Assembly (NCBI GenBank): GCA_022036555.1 | Contig: CM039130.1 | Coordinates: 10,837,285 to 10,901,284, forward strand | Direction of reading: 5' to 3' | DNA length: 64,000 bases | Source of the DNA: Microstegium vimineum | Taxonomy: Eukaryota > Streptophyta > Magnoliopsida > Poales > Poaceae | The notes under the pieces: model-generated | Seen by the model: only the letters and a program-made list of their open reading frames with translations | What the model was told of the DNA's origin: nothing | Databases searched by the model: none | Shown: positions 1 to 10,711 of the stretch, piece after piece | Position numbering within the stretch: position 1 is the stretch's first letter | How the letters are laid out: each line of letters starts with the position of its first letter | Translations under genes and position numbers: made by a program

Positions 1-1872
1 TACATGGCTATTTGTTAATTAATTATAAAATACTTAGAAACCTTAATAACTTTAGGTTTTAAGTGATTTTGTATTACTTGATGCAATTGGTCATTTGTCC
101 GGTGACAACCACAGTGTGGGCATGTATGATATAGTGTTGTTTGCTCAGTGCTTTTAGACATAATTATTAACTTAGATAATCAAGTAATAAGAGGTTGATT
201 AAATTGCTTTATGCTCTAGTTTCAATTTCTTACATGAAGGAAAGTTGTACTAAATGTTGTAATCTGTTTTGTTCATCTCTTAAGTACATGTTTGGGTGTT
301 GCAAAGCATCATGTCTATCTTTTCAAGCATCATCTAAGCATGTCATTATATCGTGTAGATTGTTCGTTGGTTGGGTTGGATAATCCCTCTAGTGAAGGGG
401 TTTTCTCTCTTGTTGAATCTGAGCCTGAGTTTGTGTATCCCTCCAACCAAGGCAAGCCCCGATGCATTCAAACCCTACCTTGTATTTAAAAGCTTTTATT
501 TAAATACACTTATGGTTTATATTATTGCATTGTCTTACTTATTTAAAGTCCTACTTGATGCATAGTCTTATCCTTGTGTTATTGAATCCTTTACCTTGAC
601 ACTTGTTTAAAGATGTAAATTTTTGGCTAAAATTGCTTAGTTTGCTTAGAACTTTTCTAGTAGGTGATTTCCGATCACTTACACATAGCGTATTGCTTCG
701 GAAAATGGTTATGCTCTTTTGAGAAAGGAATGTGTTGGAAGTAATAATCGGGACCGGGCGGACACGGTGTTTGGGAGCCATCAGATATGAATATCTGGTG
801 AGCGGGTTCTCTCTGCCTGTGTCATTAGGGCCTTGCCGTTGATGCATGACTAGGATTGTGACTTTGGAGTACTTATCACATACTTTGGGGAAGCTGGACT
901 CTGGCTATTCCCGTCTTAAGAACGGTCAAACCGCACTAGGAGTGGAGAGATGGCGAGAGTAGTGTGTACCCTCCAAGTTCGAGGAACTGGATGGAGGTGT
1001 ACTGTGCTCTCGGGTAGTGGAACCCCGGTTTTGGCGGGAGGATCCAGAGAAAGGTAGTCATATGCATGCTTTAGTGTTGTATATGTCGTGTGATGAGGAA
1101 GCCCTAGCTGGGATAAACCGATTCGAATCGTCGTGTTCCTCGGATATGGAAACATAACCCTGTTTTCTTCATCGTAGTTAATGAAACTTAAATTGAATAC
1201 TTGTTGGTTCCTTTCATGGATGTCTTATTACCTTGTTATTGATCATAAATCTAGGTCGATACTTGAGTAATTTTATGAACGAATTAAATGAATTTTAATT
1301 GTTTTTTTATAAATGCTCATTTATGCAAAATACTTGATTGTTGCAAACCACACCTTTGAATCCTATGACTTGCATACTTTTTGTCCACCAAATATTTTCT
1401 TTTGTCGGATAAGTCTTGTTGAGTACTCCCGTACTCAGGGTTTGGTAACCCCTGTTGCAGATGAGGGTCCCAATCCGGTCAGTGTAGCTTCGTGCTGCAT
1501 GACCGTTGTTTCAGTTGAGGATGAGGAGGATTAGTTGTCTTTGCTTGACTCTTGGGCCAGAGTACTTCGGTTGTTTTGTTTATACTCTATCAGCAGCTTG
1601 ATGTATTAATATCGTATGACACTTAAGTTATGTTTCAAAACTTATGGTTTGTAATATGACTTCAAATTTCCGCGACTTTGATGTAAATTAAATTATTGTA
1701 TTACTTCTGCAATGTTTGTAATGAGGAGATCCTGTTCGGAAAGAGGTGAATGACCCGCTGTAAAGTGGTGACACTTGACGGGCTAATTAAGACTTGGATC
1801 AATTGTTTTGGATTAAGTCGGATGGACAATAATCCTGGCAAGTGGGCCCTGTTCTTAAGAGGTTCTGTCACA
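1..1872 (+). mobile_element. Partial LTR of a Tekay-like Ty3/gypsy (chromovirus) element
   Basis: The stretch has no credible gene and reads as the 3' part of a long plus-oriented LTR that begins left of the window. The typical late-LTR phrase around a GTTGAGTACTCCCGTACTC motif lies near 1420-1440. The right edge is set at TGTCACA, ending at 1872, because the next bases return to the gag gene of another element that is cut here; CTCCC at 1873-1877 may be the target duplication. It could be a solo LTR or the 3' LTR of a full element. The Tekay assignment is from general resemblance to the LTR at 20907-23735 and is moderately sure. Confidence 0.6.
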
Positions 1873-1879
1873 CTCCCTG

Positions 1880-2837
1880 AGTGGCCAATGCCTCCACACT
1901 CTTCACAGGTCATGCGAGAATCATGGATCTACATGACTTGGTTCTTCTCATAGTCTCGTTCATCAAGCTTCTTCATGAGCAAGTCCATCTTAGCAGACAA
2001 CATGTCTACTTCTTTGACTTGATGCATTCCTCCTCCTCTCTTGCATGGTTGAGAGTGTTCTTCATTCCATCCCTGGTTGGAAGCCATCTTCTCAACAAGA
2101 GCGGTTGCATCACGAATAGTGAGTGATAAGAATGATCCTCCAGCAGCTACATCCATGTTCTCACGGGCACTCGTGGTGAGATCATGATAGAATGTTTGCA
2201 TAAGTAGCCAATTCTCCACCCCATGGTATGGGAATTCTGAGATATAATCTTGGAAGCGCCCCCAAGCCTCTGGGACAGACTCATCGTGTTGCTGCTGAAA
2301 GCATGAAATCTTTGCACGTAGGGCATTTGTCTTGCCCACTAGAAAGAACTTTGCTAGGAAGACAGTAGAGCAGATTTCCCATGTAGTGTTTTTATCTTTA
2401 TTGGCGTAGAACCATTGCTTCTCCTTTCCCAAGAGTGAGAATGGGAAAAGACAGAGTAAGGTTGCATCTCTGGAAACTCCCTTGATGGTGAAAGTACTAC
2501 AAATATCCAGAAAGTGTTGGAGATGAGCACTCACATCTTCATGTGCCTTTCCGCAAAACTGACTCGCTTGCACCATGTTGATCAAAGCTGGCTTGAAGTT
2601 GAATCCATTATCCCCCATATTGACTGTTGGTCCAGTCCTAATGTTGGCAGTTGTTGGTGCGGAGAATTCACGGAGAGTCTTGTCAGCCATGACTTCAAAA
2701 TATGGTGTCAAACTTCTTCTTAATTGGTTGACTTCTAACAAAGTGGTCGAATTCCTGTTGAGCTTGGCTCTGGTTTTCTTAAATAAAGCTTTGGGATTCT
2801 CAACGTAGTTTGTCAGAAGTTCAAACTGGTCATACAT
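1880..2837 (-). pseudogene. gag of a Tat/Athila-like Ty3/gypsy element, truncated in its zinc knuckle
   Basis: Gag packages the element RNA into particles. The frame starts at an ATG at 2837 (MYDQFELL) and carries a retrotransposon gag domain with the family phrase MVQASQFCGKAHED, shared with the gag at 62906-63427. The frame is open for about 300 codons to an in-frame TAG at 1929-1931. Beyond it the same frame enters a CCHC knuckle (MTCEECGGIGH), but after about 1880 the knuckle is replaced by the LTR that ends at 1872. The second half of the knuckle and all of pol are therefore displaced off the window. The start was chosen by comparison with the right-hand copy; the longer open frame up to 2963 is probably leader. 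Confidence 0.8.
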
Positions 2838-2986
2838 CACCCTGCATAAAAGATAAGAAAAAATAGACGAAGACAGGGTGAGCCTGCTTAAGAAAATAAT
2901 CAATAGTGTGTCTCGAATATCATAGTTTGTATGCATATGTCCTAAACGTTCAAGTTTAATCAATTATCCTAGCTACCTCCTTGCCT

Positions 2987-3004
2987 TCCCGAGCAACAGT
3001 ACCA
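2987..3004 (-). other. Degenerate primer binding site of the left Tat/Athila-like element
   Basis: On the minus strand this reads TGGTACTGTTGCTCGGGA, a mutated form of the TGGCGCCGTTGCCGGGGA primer site seen in elements D and E. It lies between the LTR end at 3013 and the gag start at 2837, which is the expected place. Confidence 0.6.
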
Positions 3005-3012
3005 GAAATGCT

Positions 3013-3585
3013 TGTTGACACTTCTTAGCGGAATTACCGAAGTACGGGATCCTCAATAACGACGCTAGAAATGTAGGGTCACATCTAAAGTATCACTTAA
3101 GCCAGGTTGTCATCCCTAACATGACACTAGAGACATGGCAGTATTATACTCATGACACTTACTCTAAAGATATATATGAAAAGGTTATCCGCAAGCACAC
3201 AGATAAATACACCCATTGTAGCACTTCACCCAGGAAAGTTCCAAGTATCGCTATTTATATTTTACCTTAGGAAGGATTTAGGAGGTAGGATAATGATAAG
3301 CTATTAATTATATTATTTTATATTTATATTTATATTTATATTTATGCCACACACATCTATGATACGAGTTCCACCAGATTATTACTTAAGCAGGGATATC
3401 AATCCAATATAATAAACATGATAAATTCTATATATGACAAATGATCAAGATAGATAAAGACATGTCCAGGATTATCTCAGTAGCCTTTCCACATATAGCA
3501 CTAGCATTGATAAGAATAGAAGTTTAAAGACTATCCCTATGTTATTCTAATTATAAGTTATAACCTACTCTAATTAGTGAAATTA
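3013..3585 (-). repeat. 5' LTR (3' half only) of the left Tat/Athila-like element
   Basis: The minus strand ends in TGTCAACA directly before the primer site, as in the LTR of element E. A stretch around 3180-3240 (plus-strand GCAAGCACACAGATAAATAC, then ACCCATTGTAGCACTTCACC) is the reverse complement of the matching part of LTR E near 62240-62275. Only about 570 bp remain of an LTR that should be about 1.6 kb. At 3586 it abuts an LTR of the same family in the opposite orientation. Confidence 0.65.
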
Positions 3586-4085
3586 TGTTGACGGTCCTTA
3601 GCGTCAACTTTTTAAGCAATTATAAATTGAATAAATGGATCAATCAAATATATTATCTAGAAATATAGGGCTTTAATTAACAATTTCCATGAGTTTTAGT
3701 GTTTCATTATTTTTCAGGGACTATTCTAGAAAAGAGAATAAAGGAAAGAAAATCAGAGAAGATATCGAATAAATCCCGCAGAGAAACACCTACCAAAATA
3801 CTCAAGGAGGATCCCGCAAACACCGGAGTGAAGCGAGGCCTCAACCCCTGCCAGGTGGGGCCGACCGACATGGGGTGGGGCCGGGCGGCACCCCCCTGGG
3901 CCCGCTGCCCGCCGTCTTCTGGAAGCTTCCTCCACCGCCTATATATGAGGAGTCATCTTAGCCCCACGTGAAGTCGGTTTGATCCAATGACTATCGTGCA
4001 TCCCACCGGACTATAAATAGGAGGGCATACCCCCCTAGAGAATCTCATCTGAAGCTCAGATCATTTGGAGATCCATTCAGTCTAA
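3586..4085 (+). repeat. U3 part of a Tat/Athila-like LTR, opposite orientation, truncated
   Basis: It begins TGTTGACGGTCC, the same start as LTR E at 60808. It stays alignable by eye through a shared CTAGAAATA..GGG stretch, a GC-rich stretch and a TATA box. It breaks off near 4085, where kinesin-like sequence begins. The exact right border is uncertain by about 30 bp. With the preceding fragment it forms a head-to-head junction of two LTR halves. Confidence 0.6.
4012..4019 (+). promoter_or_regulatory. TATA box of the truncated LTR
   Basis: TATAAATA lies just before GGAGGGC; the matching site in LTR E is TATATAA at 61233-61239. The promoter now faces into the antisense of the kinesin pseudogene. 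Confidence 0.4.
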
Positions 4086-5300
4086 GTTCATTATATATCT
4101 CAATCATCTGTACAGAAATATCATAATTTATTGTCCTCTTTCTCTGTGCTTGAAGATTAAATAAGTCATTTAATGCTCTATAGTTGACAACTAGACTTTC
4201 CTCTGTTAAAACTTTAGGTCCACTCTGCAAAACAACCATACAATGATCAAACTTTTGAGGAAAAAGGATTACTCCAAGCGTACTATATTTGTTAGCACAT
4301 GCTATTACCATTGTATAAGTCTTCCCAGATCCTGTTTGGCCATACACAAATATGCAGATATTGAAACCATCAAGAACTGAACGTATCAATGGTTGCATAT
4401 CTGAAAAGATCTCATCTGCATTAACAAAAAAGAAGCATGATGTTCATTGAAAAAGTCATGCCATTTTTTTAAAGATGAAATGCACTATATGAACTAGTTG
4501 GAACCTTGAGTGGCTACTGGACCAAAGACTTTGTTGAAAGTGAAAGATTTGCTTCCATCTTTTCCATATTTTGTAGGAGCCATTATTGTAATGGTTCTTT
4601 CTTCAATTCCAGCAACACTGCTTAAGGAACTTATTTGCCCAGGAAGGAAAGGCTTGACTCAACAATAAACTCTAATATTTCCTGAAGACAAAAGAAACCA
4701 TCATTTATATATAATGAGACTTTGATCCTGTACCTTCTGCTCCTTCAATGCACAAAATTATACCTTTAAAATCTTGTATCTGGTTGTATAACTTGCGATT
4801 TTCCTCAAGAACTTTATGGTATCCAGAAGCAACATTGGATAGAGTATACAAATGCATCCCTATTTCAACATGGAGACGAAGACGCTATCAAACAATTGGT
4901 CTAATTTTGGAGGGAATAATTTCCATGAATGCAAAAGGATCAAGTGTAATTTACCAAGTTTAGTGAACCCCTCAGAGTAGTGCCATTTCAGTTGTTCCAT
5001 GCCGGACTTGATAGAAGAAACAGTACCTCTCAACTCCTGTAGGAAGGATAAAATTGTTAAAGAAACTTTTTTTGTGACAAAGGAATTGTCAAAGAAAGGT
5101 TGGAGGCATGATCGATAAAGATGAATTCATGAGTTCATGACTGGGGAATGAAAGGCATACCTTGATCTGTTTGTGCTGTAGATCAAAATTTATTTCTTCC
5201 TTTAGTTGGAACTTTTGAACTGCACTACTACCATTTACTGCAAAATTGGCCTCCTCCTTTGTAGTCAAGATATTTTGCTTCTCTTCATTCATCTTCATTT
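4085..5300 (-). pseudogene. Kinesin-14 (C-terminal motor) gene fragment, disabled
   Basis: Several exons with plausible splice sites can be read. A neck exon lies at about 4765-4864 (HKVLEENRKLYNQ), another piece at 4955-5036 (ELRGTVSSIKSGMEQLKWHY), and a coiled-coil piece at about 5161-5300. The start of the motor is at about 4500-4680 (VYC-stop-VKPFLPGQ, then FTFNKVFGPVATQ). The P-loop exon (VYGQTGSGKTYTM) ends at a GT donor after 4309, and the next exon starts at 4224 and reads VNYRALNDLF and VQMIEIYNE. A neck directly before the motor is the kinesin-14 arrangement. An in-frame TGA at 4659-4661 replaces the arginine of VYCRVRP, and the gene stops after EIYNE, so switch motifs and the rest of the motor are absent. 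The exons keep introns, so this is a DNA copy, not a processed one. It may have been carried by an element or be a truncated local gene. Confidence 0.8.
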
Positions 5301-5944
5301 TATTCATCAAGCAGTGACAAATGTTAGTATATGAAATCTGTTCTTCCAAGGACGAAATACTTAACTACAAGATATAGTTTGCTATGTCTATTTGGCTTTT
5401 GTAGATTGAGCCATTGAGGATAAAAACAATATGCTTTCACATGACCACAGGTGGAAGTGTCGTATGATTCCAGTAGCATGTCACATATGGAAAATGATTT
5501 AGTTCATTTTAAGATTGCCTGCACATTTCAACTTTTTTTTTCTCACGAATTGGTAGTCTTTATGGTTAGTAGCTAGTTTTTCTATTTTTTTCTCATCATC
5601 CAATAGTTTGGAATCCAAGGTGGCAAATTTTAGCAACTTAGAAAATCTCCCCCTTCGCGCGCATATATGCGCGCATCGGCAACATATGTAGAGGTGGAAG
5701 GACACGTAATAAATTTGTTTCATTATCAGGATTTCTGATGCAAGTTTGCTAAAGGTGGAAGGACATAAAACTTATTTTATTTCACTTTTAGGGTTCCTGA
5801 TACAAGTTTGCCAAAGAATTGTCAAATAATTATGCCAAACTGTTGGAGATAGTCCATTTTTTCACTTACCATATATTTTAGTAAGTTTTTAAATCACGAT
5901 ATTTGTCAAGTGAATTTTGGCAAACTGTTGAAGTTACATGTGCA
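5301..5944. other. Unassigned stretch with a perfect palindrome and a diverged duplication
   Basis: No convincing gene is seen. A short minus-strand open frame (5499-5723) includes LDDEKKIEKLATNHKDYQF and could be more kinesin coiled coil, but this is not supported. A perfect 18 bp palindrome, GCGCGCATATATGCGCGC, lies at 5657-5674. A phrase starting AGGTGGAAGGACA occurs near 5693 and again near 5753, a diverged tandem duplication of about 60 bp. Confidence 0.35.
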
Positions 5945-6198
5945 CACTACATGTGTTACTAGTTATGCCTGTAACATAAATTTTTTGTTACTAATAATTT
6001 TCTTGTAACACTATAGCTGTAACATTAAAGTTGTGTTACTAAAACTATTCTTTGTAACATTAAATTTTAGAAGATGAGCAATTTGTGTTACAAACTTATT
6101 TTGTAACACAAAGTTTTGTGTTACTAGAAAGCTATCTTGTAACACATTGGTTTATGTGTTACAAGTATGTGTTACAATAGCTATGTTCTGTTGTAGTG
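5945..6198. mobile_element. CACTA-type MITE (254 bp) rich in TGTTACA/TGTAACA
   Basis: The element begins CACTACA and ends TGTAGTG and is flanked by a perfect 3 bp duplication GCA (5942-5944 and 6199-6201), as CACTA (En/Spm-type) elements make. The interior is packed with TGTAACA and TGTTACA in both orientations, which fits transposase-binding subterminal repeats. Beyond CACTACA the two ends are not good inverted repeats. It has no coding capacity. Confidence 0.7.
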
Positions 6199-6201
6199 GC
6201 A

Positions 6202-6919
6202 ATTATGAGGTTTTATATATGGCATTTCGGTATTCATTATAGTGAGTATGGCGTGTCTGAAGTCTTACGACACCTTGATTTTTGCCTACTTACTTTAAAT
6301 ATATAGTGGACCACCATTTTCCAGATGAGACTTTTCATGGGAAAAAATATTTCCCTAAATGAAGGGGTAAGTAATAATAGTATTTATGAAATCATTAAAG
6401 ACGTCAATTTTCTATTCGCTTCTAATTGACATAATAGCAACTTTCTATTTAAATGTCCTTGTTTTATGTTTTCCTAGTTAATTTGTCAGTTTCACCGAGT
6501 GATTAAATTAAAAAAGGTACACATGCATATATATGATGTAAAGATAGGTACGACCAGGTTAGGCTAGACAAAGTGAGGAAGGCGGAACTTCAACATCAAA
6601 ATAGTGGCTAACAACACCATATATATATATATATATAGAACTATTAACTACAATATTCCCTACCTTTTATGGTGCACCTTCAATTCGCCATTATCACCTG
6701 CATCTATTTAGTTAAATTCAATGACTATTGTTTAGTAGTAATCATTTATGTGGTGAGCTCTCATGCCCTTAATCTCATGATGGAACAAAAATTATCAGAG
6801 TATATTGTGCGGAGCTATGAATAAATCGTCCACAAGCTCCACTTTTACTTTGATTTTGTAGTTTTTTTTAAAAAAACCAAGTTATAGTTGAGTGAGGATG
6901 TACCAATTGACATCATTGA
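6202..6919. other. AT-rich stretch without a recognised gene
   Basis: No gene is seen. A short AT dinucleotide run lies at 6619-6637. The rest is AT-rich sequence with stops in all frames. Confidence 0.4.
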
Positions 6920-7044
6920 GGCCTTGTTTGGATGCGCATGTATTAACCTTAAACCACATGGATTGAAGTAGATTGGAGTGTATATTAGTTTAAATACATT
7001 CCAACACATATGGTTTGATTGAGATACATACACATCTAAAGTCC
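6920..7044. mobile_element. Small Tourist-like MITE, degenerate right end
   Basis: It starts GGCCTTGTTTGGATGCGCAT and its right half mirrors this as GATACATACACATCTAAA.GTCC, a decayed inverted copy. TGA on both sides (6917-6919 and 7045-7047) may be the 3 bp target duplication. The inner part also pairs (CCACATGGATTGAAG with CACATATGGTTTGATTGAG). No coding capacity. Confidence 0.5.
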
Positions 7045-7047
7045 TGA

Positions 7048-7549
7048 AGCAATGTTGAGTAGTAGGTTCGGTAGGAATAATCAGCGAATCAAATTCGTAT
7101 AAGCTACGCAATTATGGATTAACTAGCTATTCTACATGTCTCATGAATAAAAAAAATGTGCAATTTATTCTTTTTTCTCCGAAACACTAGAATGGGGTCG
7201 CTCGAGTGGTTTTGATTTTTCAAGTATGTTTTCTTTCAAAATTGTCACGGATGTTTGTGTGTGTGTGGGGTGGGGGGTGCTTTGGAAGAGATTTCTTATC
7301 GGGCACAGATGGGTCTGAACCCGGACCCCACTTGCAGAGAGCGGAGGCCCATCATGACGACTGACGAGCTCAGTCTAGCTGAGAACCATCCCAACGGTCG
7401 GGAAGGTTAAAAGTTGACTGTCGCTCCAACTTTTCATTTAGGGCACTCGTAGTAGCGAGCTCATAAGTTAACTGTAAATATTTTTTTATATTTTAATAAA
7501 AGAGAGAGAAAAGTTATTTCTTGATAAGAGCCTCTTATCAAGATCTCTT
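7048..7549. other. Unassigned stretch, possibly with half a MITE
   Basis: No gene is seen. From about 7441 (GGGCACTCGTAGTAGCGAGC) to 7545 the sequence looks like one half of a MITE whose other half is missing. Several purine- and T-rich runs precede it. The start of the LTR fragment that follows cannot be fixed exactly. Confidence 0.3.
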
Positions 7550-8140
7550 TGTCGGACTAGCCCTCGGACTTGACCTCCGGACTAGTCCGGAGCCTTACCC
7601 TAGGCTCTGTCTCATACCAACATCAACTGGACCAATCACCATTAGTCCGGAGGCCTCTGGACAGGTGGTCCGGAGCCTCTTTCTCGTTACTCTACGTTAC
7701 CCTAGCCTCTCGACCACTTCCATTGGTCTGGAGCTATTCTGGGCAACTGGTCCAGAGCCTTCTAAAGCTCCATCTTCACCTTCAATCACCATGACTTGTG
7801 AACGGGACTCGCTCCTTATATCTCAAGGGCTATTTGTAGGGTTTCTAAGACAAGGTTTGACAAGTGTGCATACACCAACATCCAAAACCTCTCCTAGATT
7901 ATGCTACTAATCTCATGCCCCCTTAATAGTATGGCCAAAGGAAAAACAAAACCCTAGACTATACTTAATGCCCTTCTCACAACTTGTGGCACTAAGACCT
8001 AGCCTAGTCTTCAACCTTGACATACATCCTTTGAAAACCGAAACAAAATCTATCTTGGGGGCTTGAATACTATTAAGCCCATTCATTGACCATCACATGA
8101 ATACCATTAAGCCCATTCATTGACCATCACATATGACCAT
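7550..8140 (-). repeat. Old Sirevirus LTR fragment
   Basis: Read on the plus strand, phrases match the LTRs of element B in the same order: repeated TCCGGA-type motifs (7565-7760), CAAGTGTGCATACACC, CCCCCTTAATAGTATGGCCA, TTGTGGCACTAAGACCTAG and CCTTTGAAAACCGAAA. The element therefore lay on the minus strand. Neither LTR end is present. A 34 bp unit is tandemly duplicated at 8064-8131. Confidence 0.65.
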
Positions 8141-8413
8141 CCTATTTTATTTTTTCTATGAATTTTGGTCGACTTGTTTTAAAATTTAGTTGCACCGAAT
8201 CATTTTGTTCCACACGAATAGTACAATTTTATCCCGATAGCTTAAAATTTTTGTTATATTGTTCAATTTTTTTATGGATAATTTGGTTTAGTTTTACTAT
8301 GTTCTTATTCCTATATTTTAAGGTGGTTTTATTTTTTGTTTAAGTTTCATTTCACTTATTTGAGGCGGCGGGGTGTGAACCATGTGTGATGGCATGCACA
8401 TCAAAGACATTTA
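8141..8413. other. AT-rich stretch, nothing recognised
   Basis: T-rich sequence with a 61-codon open frame at 8158-8343 that has no recognisable domain. It ends at the TTA target site of the next MITE. Confidence 0.3.
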
Positions 8414-8867
8414 GGGGTGTTTGATATGGTGGTCCGACGGCCTGGCTGCCCTCCCGGGCTGCAACCTGCTCTGTTTGATGTTGAGAGCCCAATTACGAGC
8501 CTCTGACCATAGTGGTGCAAAAACCTCTCTCTCATGGCTGCAGGAAAACGAACCCACCCTCCGTTTTTTCACATAGCCAGGCTGGGTGAAGCACCCACGT
8601 GGTGGATGGTCTCACCTCCTGCAGCCACCTTGCTACTGCTCGACAAAATGCCAACTATAGAGAAGGAGAAGGGTAACTCTACCCTTTTCAAGATGCAAGG
8701 TGATTCAATCCATCTGTAGATCACATCAAACACGATCCCAACTGGATCTGATTCAATAAGAACATGAAAATCAAACAGGAAAGGTTGCACCATGAGAGTC
8801 AGGCTAGAGCTGGCCACAGCCAGGCCAACTGGCCGGGCCAACTAGGGGCAAGAAATCAAACACGCCC
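8414..8867. mobile_element. Tourist-like (PIF/Harbinger) MITE, 454 bp
   Basis: The ends are GGGGTGTTTGAT on the left and ATCAAACACGCCC on the right, imperfect inverted repeats. TTA flanks both sides (8411-8413 and 8868-8870), the target duplication expected for PIF/Harbinger elements. The overlapping open frames in its interior are not gene-like. Confidence 0.7.
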
Positions 8868-8889
8868 TTAGGAACAGATGACAGTTTGA

Positions 8890-9810
8890 CAGGCCCGTCT
8901 TAGGGGGGGGGGGATGTGCGACGGCCAGGGGCCCATGATGGTAGGGGCCCATTAGTCATGTATAGTATTACATATTTTCCTATTTGGCCCATAGGCATAC
9001 GGAGTTAACTCTGATTGACAAGGCGACGAGCACGCATCCCTTCTACTCGTGCGTCACGGCTCTACGGCGGGTCGGCGACGGCGTTCGGCCAATCGTCCTT
9101 GATCGCTGTGACGGATTGATTTTGGCCAGCAACGGTCCCTCCGTCCATCTCCGTGCAACTAAAGTCAGTCCCTCCGTCCGTCTCCCTCTATTTGTAGGTG
9201 TAAGCAAATCCGACTTCAGTTTACTAGGGCTTAGACACTTGAAGTTGCCGCAATTTGTGTTTGTTTGATTTGAATCTGACAAGTACTGATAGCTTCAATT
9301 TGTTTATCGACCATGAAATCCAATGCATACAAGCTATTAGGTATCAAGGAAGTGAATAATTGATCCATTAATTATTTTTTTAATTCATCGAGCCATATAG
9401 GCTGTAGGTAATTTTTTCTAAATTTAAGTCACTGATAGGATTATAATTAATTTTCTAAATTTCTAATTCAATTCATTTTATTTTAACTTGTTGGATGTTG
9501 CCTCAGAAATATTGTTCTTGTGCTTAGAAAAGGAAAAACGAAAACAATAAGATCAGTTAACAAAATGACAAAGCGTTTGTTATGATACGCCGAAGCATTA
9601 CATTTTTTTTAGGTAACCATTATAGTTATTTTACTGTTCTTTTAGCTTCATTGATGTAATGTCGTTTTTTCACGAACTAAATATACGTCGCAAGTTAACT
9701 CTTATTAATACTAGTACTACAATTTTCGATCATCATATCAAAACATTAGATTGTCGGACCCTTAGTGTCTTCGTTGCCCAAGGGCCCTAGAAATTGTTGA
9801 GACGGCCCTG
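8890..9810. mobile_element. Non-autonomous hAT element, 921 bp
   Basis: The left end is CAGGCCCGTCT and the right end AGACGGCCCTG, near-perfect inverted repeats of the plant hAT type. An 8 bp target duplication flanks it, CAGTTTGA at 8882-8889 and CAGTCTGA at 9811-9818, with one mismatch. The first 70 bases and the last 40 bases both carry GGGCCC-type motifs. No transposase is present; the open frames at 8984-9282 have no recognisable domain. Confidence 0.75.
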
Positions 9811-9970
9811 CAGTCTGATATGATATATATAGTAGTAGACCACCAAAGCCGTCACGGAATAGAAAAAAAAATCATGGAACTTATTATAAAGCAGCAGCAG
9901 CATTCTGAAACACACAAGCCTTAGTTAAAAATAAAATAGAATTTTCAGGCCAAGTACGTCCTCCCGAAAC

Positions 9971-10629
9971 TTATTGCAAAAAACATGGTGCGTCGGAAGT
10001 ATTGTTAAAGTCGGGCATGTAGCCGATGGTGACTCGTGGGCAAAGGTACTGGGTTGGAAGGCCATTGGTGTAGCCGACCAAGGAAACCTGGGTCTGGAGC
10101 ACGCCCTTGAAAAGCACGATCATGTCTTTCATTTCGTGCTTCTTGTATATCCACTGAACGAACTCCATGGGGAGATCAGGAGGCGAGCTTTGACTGGGGT
10201 TCATGTAATCATCTAGAAACGTTTCCGGTTCCACATTGATATTGTTACTTACTGTGAACCACGTCATCTCCGTTCTATTGTTGTAAGAGAGCTGGCAGTG
10301 ACGTTCTGGTACCTGACGCCGCCACGGCCGCTGGGGTTGTGCCACCTGAAATTGAAGTGGAAAGTCACGTTTACCGGGGGCGACATCGACGGGATTTTAT
10401 CCATGGCCACCCGGCCGTTGGAGATGCTGAGCTCAAGCTTCTCAGTGCGCAGGGACACGGCGACAGCCCTGGCGATGACCGCGATGGTGAGCGCGGTCAC
10501 CAGGGCCGCCACGGCATACCGTGCCGCGTCTAGCCACCGGGCTCTGTTTGGTTGCTTGTCGTCGTCTGCTTCTTCCGCCATATATGCCTGTTTGTCGAAC
10601 TCTTTGACATTTCTTGTGCTCAGGTCCAT
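9971..10629 (-). pseudogene. LEA_2/NDR1-HIN1-like membrane protein gene with a frameshift
   Basis: This is the only host-like single-copy gene in the window. The start at 10629 reads MDLSTRNVKEFDKQ. A charged N-terminus of about 37 residues leads into a hydrophobic segment (YAVAALVTALTIAVIARAVA), then an extracellular-type beta domain with NVTFHFNFRWHNPSGRGGVRY, as in LEA_2/NHL proteins. These are small plasma-membrane proteins often linked to defence or stress. After YQNVTA, near 10285-10295, the frame is lost; the continuation (NNRTEMTWFTVSNN up to DAPCFLQ and a stop at 9971) is in another frame, as if one base were missing. Joined length would be about 220 residues, normal for the family. 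It could be a pseudogene, or the shift could be an assembly error. The family call is fairly sure, the exact member is not. Confidence 0.6.
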
Positions 10630-10703
10630 GGATGGATATATGTATATGTATATGTATGTATATATGTGTATGGCCGGCACGAGTCGATCTGCAGTGCTGC
10701 AGC

Positions 10704-10711
10704 TATTTATA
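10704..10711 (-). promoter_or_regulatory. TATA box of the LEA_2-like gene
   Basis: The minus strand reads TATAAATA, 75 bp upstream of the proposed ATG at 10629, a normal plant TATA position if the leader is about 45 bases. The transcribed leader contains a TA-rich repeat at about 10633-10665. Confidence 0.5.
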
